Origin: Tenodera sinensis
Lineage: Eukaryota > Arthropoda > Insecta > Mantodea > Mantidae
DNA length: 64,000 nucleotides
Direction of reading: 5' to 3'
NCBI GenBank assembly: GCA_030765045.1
Contig: CM060965.1
Span: 66,793,287 to 66,857,286 of the forward strand
Below the pieces are notes generated by a model, which did not search any database, was not told the origin of the DNA, and worked only from the letters and a program-made list of their open reading frames with translations. The stretch's first letter is position 1; the number at the start of each line of letters is the position of its first letter. Shown here in pieces: positions 21,137 to 33,800 of this stretch. A program made the position numbers and the translations under genes.

Positions 21137-22344
21137 AATACCAGCATTTGGCATGTTCATTTTCATCGCAAGGATATTAATAAGAATGCCGCTAACATAT
21201 ATAATGTAATTTTAAATGGCTTCTAGCGATCTATTTTGTATGAAAGTGAGAAGTGGGGATAATCTGAGTAGTACTCTAATTAGGATAACATGTGGCATAA
21301 CCTTGTATCCACGTGGTTGCTACCGCTACACAACAGCATCGCGGATGGTGTAAACAAAGCGCTGTGCGGTGTAGGAATTTGGCATTCCAGACATGACTTT
21401 TTCTTTGTCCGCGTGCCACCTTAAACCTGCAGGTATCAGTTAGATTCATGTAAACATTCAGTTTCCTTTAAACTTGTACAGTGCGAAAGTTGTGGTTTTA
21501 TTATTTACAGTGACTTCATGTTATGTGGAGTAACGAGTATTATTAGTTTATTAGGCGATAATGACCGTTTGTTAAAATCGGTATTTGGTAGTGTGATAAT
21601 TTTTAATTACGTTAAACGCCAGTACTTTCCAATCAAGCATATATCGATGTATTGAAAAATAAAGGCGAATTTAAAGAGGATACCGCACTCACTATCGTAA
21701 ATTCTTTTTTGTATGATAGAGATTATTAGGGACTTCCTATCCATGTTATGCATGGGTCCTATACTCCATGCGTTTTGTATTTTCACCGTAGAAAAACACA
21801 TTAAAATTATTTAATTCTCCACGTTTTGATAATCATATTTATTCTTACGGACATTCATACAGACATAATAGTCGAGTTTTACAACTTAATTATTACGGTC
21901 TTTACTCCCCTTTTTCATGTAGCGTTAAAATATAATTTTAAGGATATGTATGACAGAAATTCTGAGCTAAAAATGCTAGTTTTTTTAAAAAAAAATTATA
22001 CCATAGGTGTAATGAAACGCAAATAGGTTGCAACCTAATTTTCATCTGTTTTACTTTAATGTTTTTAGGAAGTATGATTAAACTCTTTTTATTTCTTGCT
22101 GCGTCAGTAAACAGGTCCCTCGCGATAAAATATTTTAATTTTTGGCCTAATACTTGAAGCTTATGTTCAAGATACATTATTTTTTAAAACTGCCCTAGCT
22201 TTCTCTGTGTTTCGTACAGTTTAGGCCTCAATTTTTTTAAACTTAGAAATATGTCGTTGCCTAAAAATTGTAGTTTTTGTATTTCAAAATTAAAAATGTA
22301 TGCTTAGATACATTCGGAAATAAAACCTGGGGAATTAAAAAAAT
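21137..22344. other. no gene recognised
   Basis: AT-rich sequence without supportable coding, RNA or repeat features. Confidence 0.5.
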
Positions 22345-22556
22345 TTGTTGTTTAACGTCGTTGTCAATTGATAGGATCATGTCAGCGTCGTCAGTGTACA
22401 GAAATTTCGTCCCGCAGTTCTTTTAAACGTCAGTAAGTCTACTGACATGGAACTGTCCTTTTAAGCACACTTAAAAACCATCGTCTGGGCCGGATTTGAA
22501 CCCGCAATCAGTAGGCCAGCGTCTAACCAACTGACCCACCCAAACCGACATGGGGG
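22345..22556 (-). mobile_element. tRNA-derived SINE, same family as 3584-3797
   Basis: Minus-strand head with GTTGGTTAGACGCTGGCC (A box) and GGGTTCAAATCCGGCCC (B box). It shares TTTTTAAGTGTGCTTAAAAG and GTCAGTAGACTTACTGACG with the copy at 3584. The 3' end reads ACGACGTTAAACAACAAAT. Confidence 0.75.
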
Positions 22557-24435
22557 AATTTGTAGGTTTTATGTCTCTGTGAATATGTATAGCTAATTTC
22601 ATTAGTGCAGCTCCAAAACTACTCCGCAAGGAACTTTTTACAGGAACAAAAATGCTAAAAGCATCAATTAGTGAGAAAACAGCAATAACAAATTTGAATG
22701 CATTAAAATCTACGCGATAGTAAAGATGCAGTAGGGAATTTAAAAATGGTCTCTGGAGGCAAATTATGCAATATTCGCATTCACGAATGTCTCAATTATT
22801 TTATGGAATTTAAATCAAAAACGCTTCTCTCTCGGTTTTCTTGAAATTTCATTCATGCATATCCTTAAGCGCAAGCAGCCATGTCACCTTCAGTTCACTG
22901 GCTTCTTTAACACTTCCAAGCGTGACTAATTCATCACTAGTTTGCAGAGGCTAGAACTGACAGTAATTAATTTTATTTTCGTACGTATGTATATATCTGT
23001 TATTCATTGCCGTGGAAAAATTAATGTGCCATCTCGTTTCGTATTTAAACTTGTATTACACAGATTTGAATTTCATAACTCAATATAAGAATAAGTGTGA
23101 CTAGCAGAGTACTATGCTCAGACCATTGAGGGTGTTCGACGCACATTCGAACGAAACGTCTGGAAGGTTTTCAACTAGACCACGGTCCTCAAGCCCGGAT
23201 AATCAATTTCTATTTAACTTATAAGAGTAGTCATAAATGATAAGCGCTGATATTAAGATGGGTAAAATGTTTATAAAGGTATTTATTGATTAACAACCTA
23301 ATACTCAGTAAACCATTAGTACATTCTACAATTCTAACGCGTGAGTTATTTTCCTTCGCATAAGTTTGGGACCTGATACGAAGGGTTGAGGCAAGTTGCG
23401 GTAGCATAATTGTCTCGAGTAGGTACTTTAAGGTTTTAGCAAACATTTAGGCAGGTATTAGCCATACACTGCTTGGTGAAACAAAAAATAAAATTAATAT
23501 GAATCAATAGTTTTATTTCATTAAATAAATAATGAAATGTGAAATCGTTCATGACCTATATGAGACACCGCATCAGCACTTTTCGAAATGAAAACGGCAT
23601 TTTTCGCAGTATGTCTTTTTTGGAGGGGTAATATTAAGGTTATTTGCGTAATTTAAAGCCTTTCTATGGCGTCGCATACAATAGACTCCACAAAAGGCTT
23701 CTGGCCGCTGAACAAGGTTGAAATTTACATTGATCGTAAGTGAATCATAAATTGTTCCACAGGAAAGCGGGGCTTCTGTTCCAGCCACCTGCTGACGCTG
23801 TGGCTGACACGTAATGGAAACGACCTGCTTCTAAATAGTGGTTAACGAGTCGGGAACGTTTGGGAGGCTAATCATTTTGTCAAAAAAGTGTTTCGAGAAA
23901 GGAACTAACCACACTTTCTTACCAACGATGAAAAAGGCTAGTATTTTCTTTTATGATCTTTATTTGGCGTTTTGTGTTCTTTTGGCGTATACAATCATTG
24001 CTCCGTATCTGTTTGACAAAGCTTACAATGTAGCCGATTTTCAAAAACAAATATACACATGGATTCACTTGGAATTCGTAACTCTTCATGGTAGCCTATC
24101 ATAAGGCATTCACAAAAGACTCGACTGTAGAGCAGGGATGACAAGCTATTAGCCCGCGTTCTCGACCAAAGTGCTTGGTTTTGAATAAGGAATTTGTCGA
24201 GGAAGTTGACAAAACCGCGTGTACATGTAAACACGAGAAATGCACAGTATAGAAGAATGGCAGCGTATCACACTGCTTTTTAGCATGTTTATTTTGAAAT
24301 ATACACAACATTGCGCATTCTTTCACAAACGAAGTTGTTTTCAACAGCGTGAAACTATGTAATTAACTTTAGCACATATATTCTATTTTGCATATTCACG
24401 CACATTTTTACTTTATTTACCACATACTTACAGTA
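22557..24435. other. no gene recognised
   Basis: AT-rich sequence with no supportable features. Confidence 0.5.
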
Positions 24436-24439
24436 AGTA

Positions 24440-25238
24440 TTTACATTTCATCAAAACATTTGATGTAGAGATCTACAATCTTCCGGTGGCATAATAACTG
24501 TCGCCATCTTGTGGTATCCAAACTCCACGTCTCTCTATCCTCCCATATTTCTTCTAAATCTTTGGATTTATTGCTGTTACTACTCCTAGCCAGGTCTTCT
24601 TTGGACGTCTCATCTTTCTTTTTTCTGGTGGTACCCATTCCATTATTTAGGTAGTCTGTTATCTGACATTCTTTTAACTTGTCTATACCAACATAATCTG
24701 TTTCGTTCAATAATATCCAAAATATCCAAGTGTTCTTTAGCTCCCATAATTTCTTTTACAATTTCATTTTGGACCTTTCTAATCTTGATGTTCTAGCTGG
24801 TCTCAGAGCGTCCATTTCAGCAGCTAAAATTACGCTGATTTCCTTGTGTGATAATTGCCAAACTTCTGATCCATGTACGAGGATATTTTGTACGTTCAAT
24901 AGTTCTGTAAAGCTGTAATTTTCTATTCTTTGTTATATTTTTACTCTAGCAAGACGAACTTGGAGTTTATAGCTTTCCTGGTTTAGGTAATTATATTTTA
25001 TGAATTTTCGTGCCTAAATAAGTACATCCCAAACGAGGTGAAATTTCTTGACCATCTTCAAATTTCAAAGGTTCTACTTCCTCTCCAATGCATAGGTAAC
25101 TTGTTTTATTGATATTTAGTTGCAAACGCCATTTTTCATATTCTTTCTTTAATTTTCTTGCCATGTATTCTATGTCATCGTGATCCTGTGCTATGATTAC
25201 CTGATCATCTGTGAAATTTAATGAATAAAATGTAACTG
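24440..25238 (-). pseudogene. decayed C-terminal part of a non-LTR reverse transcriptase (RTE/CR1-like)
   Basis: Read on the minus strand from 25238: TDDQVIIAQDHDDIEYMA (the catalytic motif C, with YADD worn to TDD), KEYEKWRLQLNINKTSYL, GCTYLGTKI (the YLG motif), then after several stops LQLYRTIE, RNRLCWYRQVKRM and NRLPK. This is the order thumb, connection and C-terminal GHV/RM block of the endonuclease-reverse transcriptases common in insects. Stops and frameshifts in the middle make it dead. The family (RTE or CR1 type) is inferred from the C-terminal block. Confidence 0.7.
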
Positions 25239-25480
25239 ATGTAGAGATGTCACCGGAATACGCATTTTAAAGCAGGTACCCTGAATCCCAGAATATAATT
25301 TTTAGAAAGGTGTGTGTGTGGTTGTCTATGTGAATTGCACAACTCAAAAATAAAATGCCGGCCAATACCAAGCAAGAACCGCGCTCACAAACAGAGATTG
25401 GGATCAGATGATCCCAGAACATGTATTCGGGTGAAATCTCGATATCGAACTTTTGGATGGAAAATAAAATCGAAGGAAAA
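25236..25480. repeat. two head fragments of the dispersed repeat in inverted orientation
   Basis: A plus-oriented head at 25240-25330 (GATGTAGAGATGTCACCGGA, CCCTGAATCC, TTTTTAGAAAGGTGTGTGTG) faces a minus-oriented head at 25400-25465 (ATGTATTCGGGTGAAATCTC, GATATCGAACTTTTGGATGG). Together they form an imperfect inverted repeat with a spacer of about 70 bases. Confidence 0.6.
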
Positions 25481-26224
25481 TGAGTTATCAGCGGGCTAGT
25501 GAAGAAAATTGTGAAAACGTAGCAATGCATTCTTTCGAAGTGTGGAAGATTAGTTCAACCTGAGCTCTTGTGGAAACGATTTACTGCGGGAGATGGGTGT
25601 GACACTTGTTGACATAGTGAAGTATGCGTACTCCCCACTAAGGACTGATCGCTTGTTTGTTTATGCGTCTGAAAGAGATCCATAGCATTTCAGCCATGAG
25701 GCGTGCCACAGCTAAGTCATTGTGCAGGTACTCACTGATGGCCAAAAATATTATTACTGTGGCGAAACGTAATAGTTGTGGGCGATGAAATGTTACGAGT
25801 GTCAGTAAAAATGAAGGAGAACAGGAATATATAGATTAAAACAAAAATTCCTGGCACAACATCCCTATTGCAGTAATGGGTATAGTGGTCAGTATGGCGA
25901 GTTCCCTCAACATGTGGCAATGCACTTTTATGAATATTAAAGCTGTATTTCACACTATCAAACGCTTATATATTTGAGTGTGAATATTTACAGGGAAATA
26001 ATGTTAATTTGGAGCAGTTTCCGAGACCGAACTGTCAATCGATGTCAAGTTTGTGAATATTACTTCCCTAATTTTTACCTTATGTTGAAATTGTTCCCAA
26101 ATTGACCCATGGATGTGTGAGCTAGGTTCTGATCGTTTTTACAACGGAAAGAGTTAGAGAGATGACATTTTACATATGCGGCACGGTTACAGACTCTTGG
26201 ATTAAAAAAGAAACGAACACATTA
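25481..26224. other. no gene recognised
   Basis: No supportable features. Confidence 0.5.
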
Positions 26225-26400
26225 GAGGACAGTTGGGATCCAGCATCTAATGAAATAATTGAATAGAGACGAACATGGCAGTTTCATGTAAGCAGACTGG
26301 ATGAAGATGGACACAACAAAAATATAGGTAATATAGGTAGGAGTGTCGGCAGACCGCGAATGAGATGGACAGATAAGTTTTCTTGAAGACGGAAAGTCAC
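26225..26400 (+). pseudogene. relic of the C-terminal tail of a non-LTR RT
   Basis: LNRDEHGSF, ADWMKMD and IGRSVGRPRMRWTDKFS read in order with stops between them. The GRPRxRW block is the usual end of RTE-like reverse transcriptases. The fragment is short, so only the block itself is solid. Confidence 0.4.
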
Positions 26401-27734
26401 AAGGCGTACTTATACTGTAATTATGCTGACGATAACAGATTTTGCTTGTACTGAATCGATATCAAACGGAACAAACAGCAAATGTAGTGCCAAAAGGCTG
26501 CGAACAAGTGTTTTTAACACAGCCTTCCCCAGAATTTTGTTTGTTGTGCAAGCACTTCCAGAGGAAAGCCAAGGAGGTGGCTGACTATAGTTTATACTTA
26601 AAAATTATATTTTACTTTTGTTAGTACGGTTGTTTACTATATTGCAATAATTTATTGCTTCTAATTCTTAAATATGTTTAAGTTGTAAACTAGCGCAATT
26701 AAATGCCATTTTGGTTCAGTTTTCTCTAGATAAATTTACTTAAGACTTGGTCACCTCTCCGGCATTTTTCAGCCATGAGGAATGAGAAAAACCTACCAAA
26801 CCTTAGGGAAGATGATCCTGGCGGGATCTGAACCGCAGACCTCCCATTTACCCGTGTCGGTTTGTTTTCACGAAATATAATATCCTAAAGTTATTGACGT
26901 AGAACGCAATAAACGTTACTTTTGAACCCACGACTCCTTGTTGATTACTAGTAGCTTTAGAGTGAGCCTCTTCTTTTTACTTGCCACAAAATTCGTCGTC
27001 TTTTAGTTTCTTATCTCTTTTAATCTTCAAGTTCTTTGCTTCTTTCTAAACGATTATGACGTCACCTTCAGGTGTAAGAGCTTAAGATGAAACTTCTTGG
27101 GGCTTTAGCAGGATTATTTCTTTCTCAAACTTGCAGGTAACGTTCAAGTCAGGTACCTGACATAAAAATGTCTAGCAATAAATGATTTTATGTGCCGCTA
27201 ATTCACAATAGTCGCCTGCTGTTCGCAGCGTGGGAGTTGGGAAGGCGCTTGCTTCCAACTTTCACGGCCCACGGCTATATTTTAACAAGTCAGATCCCTA
27301 GCAGCTGTGCATGCGAAAACAGAAGGTTTAGTTCACTGAAGGTAAGCCAGCTTCTTCAAATGTGTGTGGAAAGCTAACCTGTTTTAGGAGCAGTTCTTAT
27401 TTCCTGATGCTGTGTACCCGGTGTGAAATTCCGTTATATGGACATTAAGTGACATTGGGAATAAGGTTTTAACCTCTCTCTCTCTCTCTCTCTCTTCCTC
27501 TCTTTCTCCCTCTCCCCACAAATAACTGTAGGATAACCATGTTCGTCATGCTGAATCCTTATCACAGTATATTATATGCTGATCTGGGAATGAATCCAAG
27601 TTAATCCCATAAACCTTTTTAATTTGGAGATAGCCGGTGCCTGAATATCACAAAAGGAAAGCATTCGGCTCCAACAGGAATGTTTTCATTGAGCATTTGC
27701 ACATCACTACGAGGACAGGAAAATCCAACAAGGT
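26401..27734. other. no gene recognised; SINE fragment and TC microsatellite inside
   Basis: Contains the SINE fragment at 26757 and a CT/TC array of about 22 bases at 27473-27495. Otherwise nothing supportable. Confidence 0.5.
26757..26865 (-). mobile_element. SINE-like fragment with tRNA B box
   Basis: On the minus strand it reads GGAGGTCTGCGGTTCAGATC followed by CCGCC, a B-box-like match, then a body ending in CATGGCTGAAAAATGCCGG. No clear A box, so probably partial. Confidence 0.45.
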
Positions 27735-28700
27735 TTAGTTTAAAAAATGTAATTTTTTCTCGAAATATTTCCCTTTAACACCGGTGCATTTTGGACTTTG
27801 ATGAACCTAGTCCTTAAAACAAAGATGTCGCTCTTCCTTAGGCACTTCAGTAACAGGTTTTTATGTTTCACTGCTTCATCTGATGAAAAAGTGATTTCTC
27901 GCATTTTATATTTAAGTATCGAAAACAAAAAGAAATTAAAAGTTGTTAGGTCAAGGCTGTATCCACGGTGATGAGCTTTAATGCATCTAGATTCTCAGTT
28001 GTTTGTTTTGCTGTATGCGACGATGCATTGTCATGATGTTAAATTATTAATCCTTTTGAGCGTTTTTCAAGATTTTTTTTTTTTTCAAAAGGTAGGTTAC
28101 GATAAAGTAGCATTTGTGTACACTCTGCAGTAATGGCATGTCTATCTTCTAATGCTATAGTAGCTGAGGGATAATAGCAATCATTTTACTAGCACTAGGA
28201 ATTCGTTAGACTTCTATAGGCTTAGGTTCTGTTCGAAAGAACCATTAAGTCGGTGGTCTCTTCTTTTCAGGATCATAACGATAAATTCAAGATTCATCAC
28301 GACATTGCAAACCAAATTTGAAGTGCCGTCTTGCATTTTTCCCATTTTTTTTTTTTTTTTTTTTTTGCACCGATTAATGCGCTTTTTTTTTTTTTTAACG
28401 GTAGTCATTTTATGTGGAATTTGTCAACAACAAAGTTTCTCACGCCTGATTGTTGATTAAAATTCTTTGAAATTGACTAACTTCCGAATAAATTCGTAAG
28501 ATATCCATTGATCTTCCTCAAGCATTACTTGAACAGCGTCAATATTTTCATCAGTATCACCAGTTTTTGGGCGTTCTTTACGGAAGTCACCATTAAGAAA
28601 AAGTCGATCTCTTTTGAATTCGTTGTACCAATTATAAATTGTTTCGGAGCGTAGAGAATATCTTGCATCAGACCGAAAGCTCAGGGGTGAGAAGCCCGAT
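27735..28700 (-). pseudogene. decayed mariner-type transposase
   Basis: On the minus strand, from 28690: SLRSETIYNWYNEFKRDRLF, RKERPKTGDTDENIDAVQ (the N-terminal HTH with the GRPKT-like linker), LEEDQWISYEFIRKL, then YDPEKKRPP (the WPRNDL/YDPE region), WFFRTEPKPIEV, then DNASSHTAKQTTENLDALKL and FNFFLFSILKYKMREITFSS, EAVKHKN. The order is that of a Tc1/mariner DDE transposase; HDNASSHTA carries the second catalytic Asp. Frameshifts, stops and T-runs at about 28347-28366 and 28383-28396 break it. No inverted-repeat ends were identified. Confidence 0.75.
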
Positions 28701-30794
28701 GTCGACCTCAGAAGCAGTCAATTACGTTCCTGAAATTGGTAATATATGCGTGAACATATGAATGCCGGCGTGCGCTATATCTCGTAGCACTGAGATTATG
28801 GTTTATTTACAAACTCGAATCAGTGATCCAAACACAGAGGCGAATTCATTATCATAAATAGTATCACAAGGGGCTCAGAGATAATGTATTCGCTATACAC
28901 TCACTGACTTATCCGATTAAACTGAAAGTCAAGATTATTTCAGGAATAAAATCGAGGTAAACAATGTGATTCCTCAAAACGCACGGGCAACTTTAAAATT
29001 TATCATATTATTTTTATTTCAGCATCTTTCAAAGATAAACTATTTTTTACAATGAAAAATACATTATTTTGCCTTTTATTTTCTCAAAAAAGGCTTTAAT
29101 AATTTTGATCAAAGTGTGTACATGTTTAAGACAATTGTATAACTAATAAATAGAATACCTCTATTTTTTCCCTTTTGCGCAAATAAGTCTTGTAAGTACG
29201 TGGAAAAGAGAGAAAGCTGCTAAGAATATTTATAGAATAGTATAGCGAGGCACATAATTGTTTTGAGTGACTGAATATGGAACGAGAGAATTTATCTGTG
29301 CGGACCAGACCATCGAATGATATTTATTTGGACTACTTCATAAATGACATTAGTTTAAATACTATATTGCAAATATAAAAAGTAGCCTAAAATATATTCA
29401 TTTCTATTAGTGTAGTTCGACTTACTCAGCACTGCCAACTAGGAAAACGAAACCCAAGCATTACATGTATTTCGATCTTCTCGTGTTATAAAAGGAAACT
29501 AGTTGATAATCTCAAAAAATCTAATTTTATTTTTAACTTTAACAAATAACCTTTCTTCCAGAAAAATTCATTAATTATTGAGAGAAGAATTGTTAAAAAC
29601 ATAATTATCAAATTAAAATGGAGTGCTATTTTGATTGTTTAATCGATTGTAATGTGTAATGGATATTTTAGCAATTTATGGGATGCAATTGGCGATACTG
29701 TCTAAACAAAAGAATGACCTAGTGATAATTTGTACGAAACAAAAAATGAACAGTTGATAATTCGTGTATGATAATTTAATGCCTCTATGTATGAAATAGT
29801 GATTTCAGCTGACGGAAATGCTGTATAATTTCAGGGTACGTTTATTTTTTAATTTAAGAAAGTGAGTTGCCAAGAATAAGACGACTTAGAAAACATTTTC
29901 CGTCCACTGTATTATCATCTTTATATCTTATCAATGCGGTTAACATGAAATTATATGTACATATGTTACTACTATTTGGACTAATGGAATGTTTTCCACG
30001 GAGTGATGAATGTTAGAGAAAGCTCTTACATGAATAGTGAGGCTCCAGCTACTTTTGATCGAGAGCATTATCAACTGAATCACCGGAAGGTAAATTAGAT
30101 CCATCTAGCCTTTGAAACCAATAGCAAAGATGGATGGAAAGTCGGGTTACGGTGAATAATGCACAGAAATGGGTCAGGTCAAACTGATCGATAACCTGAA
30201 AATTGTTTCTCAGGTCTAATAACTTCTGTTTTTAATTTGGGGTCTGCCGTTCACTCTGGTTTATTTCCGTTTTTATCTGTGAATCCAAAGCAAAGCTTCG
30301 AATGCGTGTCAGTATGACGATATCTATAGCAATTCCTGGCTCGTTTTTCTTTTCCACATATATGCTTTGGTAGAGGTCATAAAAACTACGCTATTATTTA
30401 TGTTCAAGAAATCAAGATCGTTCTTATATTGTTTTCCGTTACTAGTTTAAATCTTGATGTTCTGTTTCTTCCTTTATTTAGGCAAGGACTTATTCTCTAA
30501 CAAACAGCTTATGTCTGAATGATACAGGTTGCATTGCTTCTTATTGTGTTATGTGTACTAGTTCCTTACGCAGAACAATATATTTACAAAGTGTATAGAG
30601 ACAGGGAAGACATCAAGTGATAGCTTGGTGACGCCATGAATCGATTGTACAGGTAATCTCTCAAGCTATTACGAATTTATATTGGAAAATTGAGTGAGAT
30701 TTATTAACATTTCATAGTTTAAAATGTAATAAATTGTACAAATAATTTGTTTCTTACTTGTATTATTAAAACCAAATCAACTTTGCACTTTGGT
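28701..30794. other. no gene recognised; worn repeat fragment at about 28985-29165
   Basis: Near 28985-29165 the sequence resembles the middle of the dispersed repeat (CTCAAAAAAGGCTTTAATAA, TTTTGATCAAAGTGTGTACA, GTTTAAGACAATT). The rest is AT-rich without supportable features. Confidence 0.45.
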
Positions 30795-30839
30795 TACCAA
30801 ATGACCTGGTTGTCGGCGGGCCCTTAAACCGCTCGCTCG

Positions 30840-30872
<33 letters not shown>

Positions 30873-30875
30873 TCC
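30795..30875 (+). mobile_element. 5'-truncated LINE 3' end with CTCG/TC/AC tail
   Basis: AAATGACCTGGTTGTCGGCG and GGGCCCTTAAACC match the LINE end at 1256-1290. Here the tail is GCTCGCTCGC followed by TC and then AC dinucleotides, so the tail unit differs from the TCAC tails. Confidence 0.75.
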
Positions 30876-31537
30876 CTTTGTACCAGCACAGCTGGCAGAT
30901 CACAACAGACACATTTTTTCATTCTCCGGAACTGGCGAGCTGTGCTGCTGATTCATCTGCAGATACCTATGGCTTCACTGATGATACGTTGGCGTGACCT
31001 GTTGTTAATAATTCTTGCTCCTGCATTCCAATCTGAATCATGTTGGATACTGCTGTCGAGATGGATGACGTAGGCTGTTAATCACTGCATAATATTACAG
31101 TTCAGAAACGAGCTGACGTTATATCGATAAAATGGCACCATTGCAAGTACATGGCAATAAGTTAAACGACTGTGATTGGTCTTCGATATTCGAAGCATTG
31201 CTAAACGTTATTGGTTAATATCAAATATGCGACATACAAGTAGAACGGTCATATTAAAAAGCATATCCACCCGAGATGCATCAGATATTCAGCGCTGAGG
31301 CAGAAAAACGTGCTCTTTTTAAGCCTTGTTATTATCCGATCCGAGCCGAGCCATAATTATTTTCAAATGCCTGCTTCGGCAATGAAGCTCAATAATTCTG
31401 GATTATATAAGAATTGTGAGGTTTGTATGCATGCCGATCGATTAATCAATGAGTGATTTAAAGATTGCGTAACATATTGTATTCAACTCGTGGACAATGA
31501 TATGAAAAATTACATTTGCACATTGTGTGCTTTTTCA
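30876..31537. other. no gene recognised
   Basis: No supportable coding or RNA features. Confidence 0.5.
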
Positions 31538-31564
31538 CCATCGTCATCATCATCATCATCATCA

Positions 31565-31628
<64 letters not shown>

Positions 31629-31745
31629 TAATTATTATTACTAATTATTATTATTATTATCATCATTATTATCATTTTTATCATTATTATTAAATAAATA
31701 ATAATACTAACAATAATAATCATAATAATCGTAATAATGATAATG
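31538..31745. repeat. compound ATC / TTA microsatellite
   Basis: CATCATCATC passes into a long TTA array (about 31566-31626), then degenerate TTA, TCA and AAT units to about 31745. Confidence 0.9.
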
Positions 31746-31829
31746 ATAATGTGTGGCACTGACATGACTTCTACAAACTATTGTTACAGGCGCTTATTTC
31801 TCCATTTGTTTCGAGATAAACTTTTGCAG

Positions 31830-32122
31830 AAATTATCTTATTGCTCATTTTCATTTCAAAAATTCTTATTTTCAAAAAGAAAAAATAAATCTCTAGTGAT
31901 TTTGATTAAGATGGCATATCCTCAAGATACTTTCATATAAGTAAAATACATATCTTGTACTTTTTGGGAATGCCCTCAGAAGTCCTCTTCATTCTGGATG
32001 GTTTTTGCATAGCTCGGTTGACAGAATCTTAGTACACAAAAATGCCGATCTTGTTGAAATACGGTTTATGTCTCGTGTGTGTGTTTAGTGAATCATTTCC
32101 AAGATACTATTCGTTGTGTTTG
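31830..32122 (+). repeat. dispersed 0.85-kb repeat, middle fragment
   Basis: Matches copy C from AAAATAAATCTCTAGTGATT and TTTTGATTAAGATGGCATAT through CTGGATGGTTTTTGCATAGC to GTGAATCATTTCCAAGATAC. It stops abruptly where the Jockey relic begins. Confidence 0.6.
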
Positions 32123-33800
32123 AATGTTGAATTGGATTAAACGGTACAGGAGTCCCTCGTGCCAAACGGAGTCAAAGGCGCGTGTGATGTCCAGAAAAAG
32201 TGCAACAACAAACTGCCTATTGTTGAATCCTGCGATAATGTCGTCCACCAGCCGGAGTATTTGACGGACGGTGGAGTGCCGTCGACGAAAGCGAAACTGC
32301 TCCGGTCGAAGTACTTGTAGAGTATCCAGGATAGGTTGGAGCCTCACACACAACCTTCTCAAAAATCTTACTCAGGGTTGTTTGCAGGCTGATTGACCGG
32401 TATCCTTCAGGGGAGGAGTCCTTCCCTGGATTCACCAAGGTAATGATTTTAGCATGCTTGTATGGTTTTGAGAAGTACCCTAGACGGAGTAGGGCGTTGA
32501 AAAGGTGCACAGTGAACTCCAACCAGTTCTGCGGAAGGGCTTGAAGCACCGCGTAGGGTACGTTATCAAACCCTGTTGCTTTGTAGGGGGCCACAGTGGA
32601 AATGAGATTTTGGACCTCCACCTTAGTTGTCTTACAGTTTTCGGCAGTAAAGGCCTGGATAAAAATTGTTTTACTTGGATCTCGACCTGACGTACCTATA
32701 AGGTCCATTTCGCAGGTATCCGCTGGATGAAAGATCTCTTCAAGGTATTCAGTCATCATCTCCACCTTCTCTCTGGCTGATTGAGGCAAGCGGGGGCCAT
32801 GATGGGTTTGACTTGCACAGGTAGGCGCAACAGTGCCTTGGACATGTGCCAAAGGGATCCACCGTGTCGAGCGAAGATAGTCGTCGCTCCCAGTCATCGT
32901 GATTTATACTTCGCTTGGGATTGGAAAAGCAGTAGCAGGGGATAGTGGCCTAATGACAGCTCAGGTAGTGAGAAGAAGACTTGAGGATGGTATCGGGCAT
33001 TCTTGATGAATTGCAACCAGTCTGGGGGACGACGACCTCCGTAGTTGATGGTAGAATAGGATGGCGAGAGCACTGCTAGACTGTTGGTGAGCTCGTAGCG
33101 TTCTAGCATTCTTCCACGATGATTGAGGATTGTGGAGTTCCATGCTAGGCTCTCTGAATTGTAGTCTCCCATGGCGGTGGTTGCCTTATTGATGGAAAAT
33201 ATTCCATTCAACTCCCTGTCAATGATGAGACGAATAGGGGGGATGTATACGGAGAACGGTCTAGTAGGCCTTTGTTGGTTTCCACCTGAATTTCAGTAGT
33301 TTCCAAGTTGGTATTTGGAGTAAGAACAGCTGGTGGTGTATGCTACGGCTCACTTAGATGTCAGTCCCTCCACAACCGTCAGTTCTGTCAGTGCTATAGG
33401 AAAGGTACCTGAGATGGTAGCTTTGTTCGAGGTCTCAGGTGTGTTTCCTGCACCAGGAGTCCGTGAATACGCTTTGTAGCTACAAAATTTACTGTCTCTC
33501 GCAGTTTGAATCGGGTACCATTGGCTTTCCAGCAGAAAACTTTCAGAGAGTGTAGATCTATTACTTCACCATTCCTAGCAGCCATGATGTATAATAAAGC
33601 TTAGTACCGTGTGTATGAGGATGGTGCATCGGTGAATTTGAGGGAGTCGAGTTCGTAAAGCTTCAGCCAGGAAGGCTGCGAACTCAAGCTGGAGTGGGAT
33701 AGGGATTTGCCTCATTGTGTTGAGGAAGGCCTAGTCGGTGACGGTGGGGAGGGAAGTGGTGTTGTTGGGTTGAGGCTGATGAGGTGGAGGTGGGATTTTC
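32123..33800 (-). pseudogene. decayed Jockey-type element (ORF1 end, EN, RT start), 3' end missing
   Basis: On the minus strand, in order: a Pro-rich ORF1 C-terminus (33800-33590, KKIPPPPHQPQPNN); an endonuclease start at 33585-33400 (VFCWKANGTRFKLRETVNF, LLVQETHLRP); the endonuclease centre at 33190-32900 (AMGDYNSESLAWNS, NYGGRRPPDWLQF, SLGHYPL with SDH worn); and a linker plus RT start at 32890-32370 (YKATGFDNVPYAVLQALP, GYRSISLQTTLSKIFEKVV). The RT then continues in another frame with FRFRRRHSTVRQILRLVDDI and LFLDITRAFDSVWHEGL (motif A) at 32330-32130. Missing linkers show deletions and several frame changes. It differs from the element at 9210-13902 in sequence, so it is a second Jockey lineage. 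Confidence 0.8.
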
